This document shows, one piece after another, positions 1-8,545 of a DNA stretch of 18,630 nucleotides. Source of the DNA: Cylindrodendrum hubeiense (Eukaryota > Ascomycota > Sordariomycetes > Hypocreales > Nectriaceae); assembly GCA_014621425.1 (NCBI GenBank), contig JAANBB010000631.1:1-18630 (forward strand), read 5' to 3'. Position 1 is the first letter of the stretch; each line of letters begins with the position of its first letter. The position numbers and the translations under genes were made by a program. Below the pieces are notes generated by a model, which was not told the origin of the DNA, made no database searches, and was given only the letters and a program-made list of their open reading frames with translations.

Positions 1-291
1 GACGCCGAGACGCCAGAGCCCGACAGCGCGCCCCGAACCTGGCGCCGCGACCGTGTCGAGTACGTCGAGGCCGCATCACGCAAGTACCTGGAGAACTCGC
101 GAGGCTTGGAGCTCGGCGCACAGGGCGATGTGCGCGACGGCGAATGGCAAGGCGAGGGCCGCAAGGTGACGCGGAACGAGGTCGAGGGCTTGGAGCAAGT
201 TGCGTCGCTCCTAGGCAAGGGGAAGTCAGGGCAGTCTTCACAGCAGAGTTCAAACACCAACGGAGGAGGTGAGGCGATGGATGAGTCTTAA
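1..291 (+). CDS. 3' end of a gene, possibly kinetochore protein Mis14/Nsl1
   Basis: An open frame enters from the left edge in phase 1 and stops with TAA at 289-291, giving the last 96 residues of a protein whose start lies outside the window. The visible part is charged and probably helical: a Trp-Arg-Arg-Asp-Arg-Val-Glu-Tyr-Val-Glu stretch near residues 14-23, then a Gly-Leu-Glu-Leu-Gly and Val-Arg-Asp-Gly-Glu-Trp run near residues 36-52. It ends in a Ser/Gln/Gly-rich tail closing in Met-Asp-Glu-Ser. From memory this resembles the C-terminus of fungal Mis14/Nsl1 proteins, subunits of the MIND (Mis12) complex that links inner centromere chromatin to the Ndc80 complex at kinetochores. That assignment is recollection, not alignment; a generic coiled-coil protein is the alternative. 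It converges on the PPR gene, with 262 bp between the two stop codons. Confidence 0.5.
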   Translation, partial: DAETPEPDSAPRTWRRDRVEYVEAASRKYLENSRGLELGAQGDVRDGEWQGEGRKVTRNEVEGLEQVASLLGKGKSGQSSQQSSNTNGGGEAMDES

Positions 292-553
292 GACAGCGGA
301 CACTACAGATAATGGCTTCAGTCAATAATGTTTGCAAGGGCAACGAGGACAGGTACACGGGCGTGCGGCGCAGGTTGGGAAAACGACCCTTTTTACTTGG
401 GTGGTGATAGTTTGGTTGTCTCTTTTTTACATGTACAGGCATTCTCTGGCGTGGAAATACAAGGCAATGCGGCGAGGAATTTTTACCTCTTATACAGATA
501 CCATCCCTTTTCTCCATGTCCGACCCTCGCTAAACGTAGTGAAATGCTTCATA

Positions 554-3097
554 TCAGCCGCGGAAATGCTTGATCACTTCTTCAGGCAATTCAGCAGTCT
601 TTAGCAGGCCATTCTCCTTGGCCATGTACCAGAAGTGATGCCTCCAATACCGGGCATTAAACTCCTCCTTCGTCTTCAGCTTGTGCGCGAGGGCGACACT
701 CACAACTCTCTCCGCCGCCGGCCGATCCTCTTTTTCTATGAGCATCCTCACCAGATCCAGCAGACACGGCAGTGATGTGACAGGCCGTCCCGCGTTGGCG
801 AGGTCGTCAAAGATGGCCAGGGCCTCGGCCGGCTCTCCCGCCACGGAAAAGGCGCTCATAACGCGCTCCCACAGTGTCTGGTCGCCCTGGTCCACCGACT
901 TAAGTTTGTGCTCCCGCAGGAGGTCTCGCACGGCGTGGATATCCGGAGGGTCCCGGGAGAGGGCACGCTCGACGAGGATTGTGACCATGTGTGCGGTGAC
1001 GGTGATTCCCTTTCCGCGCATATGGGCCTGAACGGCTGCAATGGCCTCTTCAGAGCCGTTCGGCAAGCTCGCCACTGAGTAGAGCATCTTGCCATAAGTC
1101 TCCTGATTGGGCTTGAGGTTTGCTGCCTCGATGTCGGCAAACACTTGGTCGACGGCGTGTACTTGTTCCGCCGGACTGGCTTCGTCTCCCATCCGGGTGA
1201 TAACGCCCTCCAGTAAAATAGTAAATGTTGCGGAATCCGGCTGGATATCCTGGTTCTTCATAGACCGTAGCAAGTCCTTTGCATCCTCGGGGTCGTCGGC
1301 ACGGAGGCTCTCGCGAATGAGAATGTTGTAGGTCCGAACATCGGGCGTGAAGCCCTCGCGACCCGCCCACGCAAGTACCTGGTTGGCCTTCTGAGGATCG
1401 CCGTGGCGTAGTAGAGCACTGAAGGCGGCATTGACCACCGAAATGGTTGGCTCCACGGCATCGGATTGGTGACCATCCTTGACGGCTTGTTTCCAAATCG
1501 CAACCATCTGGATAAGCGCATCAACACCCTCCTGGGGTCGTCCCCCATCAATAAGTGCCGCGACACGCTCAGTCCAGATAATGACATCGAGTTTCATCCC
1601 TGACTGAATGAGCTGACCCCACAAAGCCTCAATCTTTCCCACATCCTTGCACAACTTCCACCCGTGCAACATGGCTGTGTACGTCTTGACTGTTGGCTCG
1701 ATTTCAAGCTCCTTCATCAGGTCCATTGTGTCCTGGAGCCTGTTGGCTCGACGGACGCCACACCAGACGAAGATCCAAAAGTCGAGAAAGTGAGGGTCAT
1801 CGCGAATGTCCTGAGCGAGCCTCGGATAGTCCTGCAAGCATGACAACAAGTTCTGCCAAATGGAGAAAACGGCGCCCGTGTTACGTGCACGATATGCTAT
1901 CCTTAGCTGCCTGTGAAAGGTTGTCAGGCTCATCGCCTTGGCCATCTCCGGGTCCATGGTGTTGTCCAATCCGCCCTGCCATTGATCGCTCCTGTAGAGC
2001 AGCATTTTGGTGATGTTGGTCAATTGCCTGACCACGTACGCCCGGAGCTTCTGCTGCTTCCCCATGGGGTATTTGCTCCTCAACTTGAAGATCTCGGTGA
2101 TTTCAGCCTCGTTGAATCCGTTTTTCACCTTGGTCAGCACCAACCGAACAAGGTTGAGCAGTGGCGCTGCCTTTGTCTGTAGTCCGGGACCTGAGAATCT
2201 CCCATCCGACAAAACAGCCACGGTCGCTAACAGACCAGGTAAGAGAGCCTCAGCCTGCGCAGGCGGGAACACGAGAAAGATGGACTCAAGAGCCCGATCG
2301 AGGGTGAGGGGACGCAGTTCTTGACCAGGCTTGGGTTGCCGTCTGTTCAAATCCTTGAGAACGTCCTGCGCACTGGGCAGCGCAAACCGTGGTTCTTGGA
2401 GTACCTCACTCGATCGCTTCAGTTGGGAAATGTGCATCCACAGTGTGACGAGCTCATTCATGAGCGCTGAGCGCCTGCTCGAGGGGTTCTTCACCTCGAT
2501 CAGGACAGAGCACAGGTTCAGAACAAGGTCGTTTCGGATACTCGGGTCCCATTTCCCGAGGATGCTGTACATCTCGCCCAGTTCCACGCTGATTCCCGAG
2601 GTGTCACTGACGTAGGCGAGTTGGGTGCGCATTTTGCCCAGAACCAGGGAGGCTGCTTTGTAGATGGGCCCCGGGACCTCACCGCGCATCTCCTTTATGT
2701 GCGGCCAGATGTCCTTCCGGAAAAGCTCGTACTCATCTTTCAGGGTCAGGCCCTTTTTCATGAGCTCGTCGACCTTGGCGACAATCTCAAGCTCGCCCAG
2801 CACAGGCCGCGCCGCGAGATCACCGCTGGACGAGTCGTTGGCGACAGGGCTGACGACATCGTTAAACAGAGCAAACGAAGGGTCCTGCAGCCCATTTGCC
2901 GGTCCATTGGATGGGCCTGGCCGTGACCGGGCTGGCCTGCGCTGAGCTTCGGACTCATGGCTGTGCGTCGGCAGTGGTTGAGATGCGTTTGATGAGTCGT
3001 TCAGCGTCGCGAATCGGGCAGCGACGCCCAGCCGCTGGGCGACGATTGGGCGCAACTGAGACGAGCATCTTGAACAGATCGTTCGAGACGCGTACAT
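554..3097 (-). CDS. Mitochondrial pentatricopeptide-repeat protein, CIA84-like
   Basis: A single exon of 847 codons runs from ATG at 3097-3095 to TGA at 556-554. The frame stays open upstream to about 3235, but without another ATG, so 3097 is the first possible Met; it has G at -3. The first 34 residues carry Arg at 5, 10, 16, 22 and 28 and no acidic residue until position 34, a typical mitochondrial presequence with a possible cleavage site near Arg-Phe-Ala. Degenerate PPR units begin with Pro-x-x-x-Thr/Val-Tyr/Phe-like signatures near residues 468, 550, 585, 620 and 663, about 35 residues apart. PPR proteins bind organellar RNA or act in assembly. Size, layout and a Phe-Trp-Ile-Phe-Val-Trp-Cys block before the repeats recall CIA84, the Neurospora complex I intermediate-associated protein; that name is from memory. 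It ends in an unusual Tyr-Trp-Arg-His-His-Phe-Trp-Tyr segment. Confidence 0.85.
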   Translation of the reverse strand: MYASRTICSRCSSQLRPIVAQRLGVAARFATLNDSSNASQPLPTHSHESEAQRRPARSRPGPSNGPANGLQDPSFALFNDVVSPVANDSSSGDLAARPVLGELEIVAKVDELMKKGLTLKDEYELFRKDIWPHIKEMRGEVPGPIYKAASLVLGKMRTQLAYVSDTSGISVELGEMYSILGKWDPSIRNDLVLNLCSVLIEVKNPSSRRSALMNELVTLWMHISQLKRSSEVLQEPRFALPSAQDVLKDLNRRQPKPGQELRPLTLDRALESIFLVFPPAQAEALLPGLLATVAVLSDGRFSGPGLQTKAAPLLNLVRLVLTKVKNGFNEAEITEIFKLRSKYPMGKQQKLRAYVVRQLTNITKMLLYRSDQWQGGLDNTMDPEMAKAMSLTTFHRQLRIAYRARNTGAVFSIWQNLLSCLQDYPRLAQDIRDDPHFLDFWIFVWCGVRRANRLQDTMDLMKELEIEPTVKTYTAMLHGWKLCKDVGKIEALWGQLIQSGMKLDVIIWTERVAALIDGGRPQEGVDALIQMVAIWKQAVKDGHQSDAVEPTISVVNAAFSALLRHGDPQKANQVLAWAGREGFTPDVRTYNILIRESLRADDPEDAKDLLRSMKNQDIQPDSATFTILLEGVITRMGDEASPAEQVHAVDQVFADIEAANLKPNQETYGKMLYSVASLPNGSEEAIAAVQAHMRGKGITVTAHMVTILVERALSRDPPDIHAVRDLLREHKLKSVDQGDQTLWERVMSAFSVAGEPAEALAIFDDLANAGRPVTSLPCLLDLVRMLIEKEDRPAAERVVSVALAHKLKTKEEFNARYWRHHFWYMAKENGLLKTAELPEEVIKHFRG

Positions 3098-3418
3098 TGC
3101 GATTGGCGCGGAGTTGGTGAGGGAGATGGAGGCGATGTTGAGAATTGTTGAACCGGGACCGGCTATTTTCGAGGTTGACGAGAGATCCACATCTTTCGGT
3201 GTGCAGCCAATAAGCACCCGCGAGTAGCCAAGCACCTTCGGTGAGCTTCAGGTGAAGCTCACAACCGCAACTGGAACCTCAAAATCAGGGATTTGCTTCA
3301 TGTTCATTTATCTGAGTTCTCTCTTATTTCCTGTGCATTTTGTGGCTCTTTATATAGCCTTATTTTTCATGGACGTGGACTTTATATATTTGTAAACACT
3401 CAGAAACGCTTTACTCTT
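3098..3418. other. Intergenic: PPR gene leader and hydrolase trailer
   Basis: This 321-bp spacer lies between two minus-strand genes. It should hold the promoter and leader of the PPR gene (right to left from 3418 to 3098) and the 3' untranslated end of the hydrolase-like gene. The half near 3290-3400 is AT-richer, with T-runs. Small plus-strand frames here have no recognisable content. No TATA box could be fixed with confidence. Confidence 0.5.
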
Positions 3419-4384
3419 TCAGGCTGTTGGCCTCCATCCAAGCTCAACATCGCCGTCGCTGAACAAAGCCGAACGACCACTGCTCTGTTCAAAGAGCTGA
3501 GCGGCATTGTGTGTGGCACCTTTAATTATTATGAGACGCAGCTTGGTACTGTTATTGGAAATCTCACTCCAATCAGGAAGAGCATCAAAAGACCCAGGGA
3601 ACCCGTCTAGGTTCTCGTCGGTCCGCGCCAACGTGTTGATGTACCGGTACCAAATGAGGTTCCGTGTTCGTCTTTCACTCCCGCCTTGCATCCTTCCCAT
3701 ACATGTCTGATCTCCCTGCCGACTTGTATCTTGATACCCAACTAGAGAAATGACATCGCGGGTGATGTACCGTCTGAAGTACTCCTGCCCCGGCCAGTGA
3801 CCCTCTGAGGTGCCAGGGAAACCATCAAACCCATACCGCCAAGTATTATAGAGTTTGCATTCATCCTTCAAAGGTAACATATCGCCCTGCACACTTTTTG
3901 ATGTCGGTCTATCGGGTGTAAAATATGCACATGATGACCCGTCACCGTGTATATAGCGAATGTGGACATGAGGCGCCGATTCTTGGGCGACAGTCGCATA
4001 GCGCTGAGCGAGCTGACCACCGCCACCATGGCCGACGACAGTTATATTTCTTATTTTCGGATATCTCGATTGGTTAGAGAATTCTTCAACAATGGCGTCT
4101 AATGCGTCGATGGACGTAATTCGAGTGCCAACCGGGTGAGTAGCCGGCTCGCCAGCCTGCCATGCGTTGAGGTCCCCCCAGGCGAGCTGGTCCTCCGTGT
4201 ATTGGTTGGAGTTATACCGGGTTGAGAAGAACTGGGGCGCAACGACGGTTAAGTTACGATCTGCTCCGGGGAACCCATCTTTGCGGGCCTCGTTTACGGC
4301 GTCGTTAAGTATCTTCCAGTAATGGCCACCGTTGCGAAGCTTGCCATGGATGATGACATAGGCATGGGACAGCTCCTCATTTTG
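3419..4384 (-). CDS. Alpha/beta-hydrolase-like protein, 5' end missing, no nucleophile Ser
   Basis: The minus frame is open from the ambiguous bases at 4386-4392 down to TGA at 3421-3419, giving 321 residues with no start visible. Shortly after the break it has Ala-Tyr-Val-Ile-Ile-His-Gly, the HG oxyanion-hole strand of alpha/beta hydrolases. Downstream, Val-Val-Gly-His-Gly-Gly-Gly-Gly-Gln (codons 4039-4013) sits where the nucleophile elbow Gly-x-Ser-x-Gly belongs, so the usual Ser is Gly. Later come His-Gly-Asp-x-Ser-Ser, a Phe-Pro-Gly-Thr-Ser loop and Gly-Ala-Thr-His-Asn-Ala near the C-terminus, where the catalytic His is expected. Fold order supports the superfamily; the substrate is unknown. 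Without Ser it may be a pseudo-enzyme or use other chemistry. The missing N-terminus, perhaps with a signal peptide, should lie in the gap. Confidence 0.75.
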   Translation of the reverse strand, partial: QNEELSHAYVIIHGKLRNGGHYWKILNDAVNEARKDGFPGADRNLTVVAPQFFSTRYNSNQYTEDQLAWGDLNAWQAGEPATHPVGTRITSIDALDAIVEEFSNQSRYPKIRNITVVGHGGGGQLAQRYATVAQESAPHVHIRYIHGDGSSCAYFTPDRPTSKSVQGDMLPLKDECKLYNTWRYGFDGFPGTSEGHWPGQEYFRRYITRDVISLVGYQDTSRQGDQTCMGRMQGGSERRTRNLIWYRYINTLARTDENLDGFPGSFDALPDWSEISNNSTKLRLIIIKGATHNAAQLFEQSSGRSALFSDGDVELGWRPTA

Positions 4385-4385
4385 C

Positions 4386-4392
4386 NNGCACN
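4386..4392. other. Ambiguous bases, probable collapsed assembly gap
   Basis: Ns stand at 4386-4387 and 4392 with four called bases between. The reading frame of a minus-strand gene ends abruptly on the left and that of an unrelated plus-strand gene starts abruptly on the right, one base away. Two truncated 5' ends meeting at Ns indicate missing sequence rather than biology. Confidence 0.8.
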
Positions 4393-4560
4393 TACGACCC
4401 TCGCATGGCCCAGTCCAACACCAGCCCCAGCCCTTCGTACAACCAACAACCTATCCCCGGCCAGCAGCCCGGTTTCCAGCCCCAGCAAGCCGTCATCCAC
4501 GAGGCTCCCGCCAACGCCGTCGGCAGCAACGGCCGTGGTGACACCCACGAGCTTGCTTAA
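4393..4560 (+). CDS. 3' end of an unidentified gene, Pro/Gln-rich C-terminal tail
   Basis: Starting directly after the last N, frame 1 is open for 55 codons and stops with TAA at 4558-4560. Most codons end in C or G, as in the real genes here, which supports coding. The peptide opens Tyr-Asp-Pro-Arg, continues through a Ser/Pro/Gln/Gly-rich stretch, then Val-Ile-His-Glu-Ala-Pro and ends Gly-Asp-Thr-His-Glu-Leu-Ala. Such low-complexity tails are common as cytoplasmic C-termini of fungal multi-pass membrane proteins; this is analogy only, no domain is visible. The body of the gene should lie in the missing sequence to its left, divergent from the hydrolase-like gene. Confidence 0.55.
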   Translation, partial: YDPRMAQSNTSPSPSYNQQPIPGQQPGFQPQQAVIHEAPANAVGSNGRGDTHELA

Positions 4561-5406
4561 GGCGAGATGCGGAACTGGTTGTGATTGCCGCGCGCGGCGG
4601 CTCATTGTTGCGTTGAAGGCGTTTGCTGGGTTGTCTGGGTTTTTGTTTGCATCATGGCCTGGAGTTGGATAGAGATCTTGTCATTCTGTACGCCAAATAA
4701 TGGGAATTTGTTCTTTTATTTCAAAGTGCAAAAATAAAAAGAATTCGACACCTCTTAATGGTTCTGGGGATGGATCTACCGGGGAGGTGATGGCCTACGA
4801 TGACTTGTTTGGACATAATTTCTTGTATACCCTTTTACTTAGGTATCTTTTGATCCACGCAGATTCTGAACATATTATGTGTATCTCAATCATCGGCTCT
4901 ATGGTCTCCAGCGACAGTGAAAATAATCCACTCCATTGTGCCCCCTATCCTCTCTCTCACTTGGCCTTGCAGAGCGGGAGAGCTGCTTTCGCTCTGCGGC
5001 TGAAATTGGTTCTCACATCAGCACAGTTTCATGACGTATGAATTGCTTGTTGCTTTAAGATAGGTAATTTCTGCTCCATGCTCATCCACTCTACTATGTG
5101 GTACATAGTATATATATCCTGGGCTCCACCTTCAATCACACCAAGCGACTTTCCAAGCAAATGACAACAAGCAGTGCTTGATACAAATTCTGAATTGCAC
5201 CTACTCCAGGCCGACCGACCCGCAACTATGTCGCTTTCCATGAACCATGAACCATGCATGAACCCCCAGTTTCCCCGGATCCCCCAAGACAACATGTGTG
5301 CGCCTATGGTAAGACAAGATCGCTAGCTAAGTACATAAAAAACAAAAAAGACAAGACAAGACAAGACAAACATGTAACATTAGTCACATGGCGGACAATT
5401 GACTGC
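4561..5406. other. Tail-to-tail intergenic region
   Basis: These 846 bp lie between the stop of the plus-strand tail gene and the stop of the carnitine acetyltransferase gene, so they should mainly hold two 3' untranslated regions. Composition is AT-richer than the genes. The frames at 4700-5041 (+) and 5029-5295 (-) have no domain signature and no coding-like codon pattern. An A-rich patch and a pentamer repeat lie near 5335-5369. Confidence 0.5.
5350..5369 (+). repeat. GACAA pentanucleotide microsatellite, four copies
   Basis: Four perfect consecutive copies of GACAA follow an A-rich run (AAAAAACAAAAAA). The repeat is in noncoding DNA about 40 bp beyond the carnitine acetyltransferase stop codon, so it may lie in that transcript's 3' UTR. 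It is probably a length-variable marker; no function is implied. Confidence 0.9.
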
Positions 5407-8124
5407 TCAGTAGTCAATCAACCTCAACTTCTTGCCCACGTCCCGGCGGCGGGCTTGTACTGCGGCACGCTCCGAGGCACGCGTTTCGACCCCGTCGAAC
5501 TGCACACTGCGAGCTTTGAGCGCCTGGAGAAGCATGCCTGCGTCGAAAAAGCCATCTGCAAGTGAGGTTAGTAAATGATCATGATTCTTGGTGGCAAGGG
5601 GAACTTACATCCGCCAATTTCGTCGTCCTCGCTAAAGGCACTACTCTCGTTGGTGGGGGAGGTGGTGCCCGTGTTGGAGCGGATGTTGTCGATGGCGGTG
5701 ATGGGGCGTCCGCGGGTCTTGAGCCGGTTGGTTGGCTTGGAGTGGTTTATGGACATCTCGGCCTCGCGGGCTCGGCTACCCTTCATGGTGGACATCTTGC
5801 GGTTGGTGATGCGCAGGATGCGGCGGATCTCGAGCAGGTAGCTCTCGAGCGTGTCGATGAAGCGAGCTGTCTGTCGGTGCTTGCTGGACACGCAGATGGA
5901 GATGCCATCGTCCTTGATGATGTATCCGATGCCGAATCCATCTCCTGACGTGGGACCGAAGCCGAACTGTCGCAGCGCTGGGTTTCCGCAGTTGGACGTG
6001 GAGAGGATGGTGTTGTTCAGCTTGTCCCAGCCGGGGTCGGCGAAGATGAGCGGGAGGGGATTCTGGTCTCGAGATCGCGAGTTGGTGCTGTAGCCTCGCT
6101 CACGCGAAGGCTTCAACTCGACGCCATCGACGGAGCCTACTGAGTCGTTGGTAGGGCTGCCGACAGGCGAATTGACGCCTTGTTCCGAGTAGCCATCCAT
6201 CGGGCTAGAGTATCCAGTGCTGCTGAGGCCGCTGTCCAACTCATCGTCCATGCTCCTCTGCCAAACAGAGAGGAGGGCGTACAGGTGACGGTCACAACCC
6301 TCGGCCTTCAGGCACTGCCTTGTGTTTGCGACATGCTTCTGGCAGGCCTTCTTGAGTGCCTCGATCTTGGCCTCAGCGGGATTCTCTGACCAGAAAGCCT
6401 GCACAAAGTCGACCGACTCTTTGGAGACAGTGCGGATGGCCTCAGTTCGGCCGTGCAGGTAGACCTTGGTCATGGCAGGTTCGTAAGTGCATTCGACACG
6501 ACCATAGAGACCGTAATAGGCGGCTTGGAAAGCCATCTGGACAAAAGCATCGGGCGAGAATCCCATTGATGTGATGAAGTTCTTGCCGTAGTGGCTGAAA
6601 TCCAAGCACTGGAACTCATTCTGTCCAATGAGGTCGGAAAGTCTGGTCTCAGCGAAGCGAACAGCAACGCTCAACTCGGGGATCATATCCCACTCCAGCT
6701 TGCGAGGTGTGGTGTTGACGTCACCAAAGCTTTCCGGATCTCGCTTGGAAGGGTCGGGGCTTGTCGAGGCCCAGAGGCTGGGGGCTTGACCATTGATGGT
6801 ACGGGCGAATCGAAGAATGGTATCCGTGTAAACGTCACTAGCAAACCGAAGAACCGTGTGTCCGTCGACACCAGTATGCTCAAAGTTGATTCCAGCGCTT
6901 CCGTTCTTGCAAACAATAATCTGAAGCTTGTCGTACCAGCGGTTGGTGCAGGTGCCGATTTGGACGCCCTTTTCAACCTCGTTGGTTCCGCAAAGCATGT
7001 TTTGGCATAGGGCTGCCGCATCGGCAGACTCAGTGTAATCGAGACAGAGGACAAAGAGGGCCGAGTCAACAATTCCGAGAGAGTCTGCGTTATTTGACAT
7101 AGGCTCGCGAGTCAGGACATCCCTGAGACCTGACCACACCTTTCGGTTCTCAGTACTCAGGACACCCAAAGCTCCCTTTGCAGCCTCTCGGATGGGGGTC
7201 TGGGTCGCATCGTCGATAATTGTCTGAAGGTTGATCGAAATGTCCTTTTCCGTCATGATGAGATCCGAGTTGTCGTCCAGAACATCAAACCAGTAGAACT
7301 GCCCGTGACACATGATGACGATGTGCTTCGACTCCGGGTCCTGCTCGATTTGGCAGCCATCCTCGGTGGGGACTCGAGCTGTTCCAAAGAGTCTGGAAAA
7401 TTGGTACATGCAAAGGGGAGTTCCCTTGACCTTATCCGGAGGCAGCTCTTCCTTGCGCACGGCTCGAACGAAGTCAAGCGAAGACACCACCAGGGATGCG
7501 GCTCTCGTCACCTGGTTGTTGCGGGCTGGCGTCGGATCATCTTCCAAGAGGAAAAAGGGGTTCAGATTGAGAACCACGGGGTTATCAAAGTTGAGATAAG
7601 AGTCATACCCTGTCTGTTGTTAGAGAACAAGTCAAGTAAAGGGTGTGTGGATTGTGCATACAGAACTGCTCAATGTAGCTGGTCTTTCCCTGAGCATACT
7701 GCTTCAACTTTTCCTGCAAATCATGTCCATCTCCTTTTAGGAATTCGTCTACTGCGTACTGTGTCTCTGCTCGCTCTCGGGGTGACTGAAGGGGGCGAAG
7801 GGATTCGATGTAGCGGCGGCAAGTGGCGGCGAGGTCGGGGATGGGAAGTTTGGGTAGCTTGTCCTGGCCGGAAAATGTGATGCCGCCTTCCTTCTTGGTG
7901 TCGTTGTAGGTGGCCATTGGAACCCTCTTGTAGTCGCCGTTGACCTTGGCCCCGGAGTCTCGTCCTTGGGTTTGGGGGAGTTCGGGGATGTCTGGGAGGG
8001 AACGAGGGATGGCGGAAGAGATGGTTGAAGGGATGGTTGAAGGGATGGGGGCGGATGTGGGAGTTGGCTCGGCAAGTCTCTCCCCTAGAGGCTGGGGAAG
8101 GGCAAAGGTGCGAACTTGAGTCAT
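5407..8124 (-). CDS. Carnitine O-acetyltransferase, probably cytosolic Yat2/FacC-type
   Basis: It transfers acetyl groups between acetyl-CoA and carnitine. Three exons reconstruct to 870 residues: 8124-7662, 7609-5609 and 5555-5407 (TGA 5409-5407). The introns are 7661-7610 (52 bp) and 5608-5556 (53 bp, with branch site TACTAAC). Both splices restore family motifs, Glu-Gln-Phe-Trp-Tyr-Asp-Ser-Tyr and Gly-Gly-Tyr-Gly-Phe-Phe-Asp-Ala-Gly. The catalytic His is residue 399 in Asn-Phe-Glu-His-Thr; Gly-Arg-Thr-Glu (about 541-544) and Ser-Thr-Ser (691-693) match carnitine/CoA-binding motifs. The start has A at -3. The protein exceeds the usual 620-680 residues through a Pro/Ser-rich N-terminus, a Ser/Gly-rich insert at about 610-670 and a basic C-terminal extension. 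No presequence is evident and the end (Leu-Ile-Asp-Tyr) is not a PTS1, so the cytosol is inferred. CreA-type sites lie upstream. Confidence 0.95.
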
Positions 8125-8202
8125 GTTGTCAGCTTGGGTGAACGGTTTATAGGATTGGCGTTATGCGTAAAGAGGCGAGACGCTTGTGCTGACGTTGAGG
8201 CC

Positions 8203-8545
8203 GCGGAGAGCGGTGCGGTAAAAGTAATGACAATCTTGCAGAAAATAGGCTGGCATTACACTGAATGCATTCTGTGGAATGGTGGAGTGGAGAGGTAAAG
8301 ATTGATTGTCGACCAAGGTTGGAGTAGAGCAGAGGAGAGGGGATATGGGATCGATATAAAGCATATAAAGCAAAGCATTGTGACCTCGCTGACTTAGACA
8401 AGAGTCAAGTGGACCCTCCGCACACCCTCCGCACGCCCTCCGCATCGGCCGGGGGGTAGCCGAACACCAAGCAAGGGGCCGTGGAATAGTGGAATGTGGG
8501 AGTAAGTCCAAGTAGGCAGGAAAGTAGGCAGCGCGAGTCCTCCGC
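8203..8545. promoter_or_regulatory. Cluster of CreA/Cre1-type SYGGRG hexamers upstream of the carnitine acetyltransferase gene
   Basis: Eight matches to the fungal carbon-catabolite-repressor consensus SYGGRG fall within 343 bp, 79-421 bp upstream of the ATG. They are GCGGAG at 8203; GTGGAG at 8282 and 8287; CTCCGC (reverse of GCGGAG) at 8416, 8427, 8438 and 8540; and CCGGGG at 8449. Random sequence would give roughly one match per 256 bp over both strands, somewhat more at high GC. Three of the sites form an exact 11-bp array. CreA binding is inference; in Aspergillus, carnitine acetyltransferase genes are carbon-repressed, which makes it plausible. Confidence 0.5.
8414..8444 (-). repeat. 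Three 11-bp tandem units CCCTCCGCA
   Basis: CCCTCCGCA recurs at 8414, 8425 and 8436, exactly 11 bp apart, with two variable bases between units. Read along the carnitine acetyltransferase strand each unit is TGCGGAGGG. A closely related CCTCCGCA stands at 8539. The period is about one helical turn, so a protein bound to each copy would sit on the same DNA face. Confidence 0.85.

Noticed and set aside
3098..3235. Upstream extension of the PPR protein by 46 codons
   Set aside because: The extension begins at GTG and contains no ATG. The mitochondrial presequence begins exactly at the first ATG (3097).
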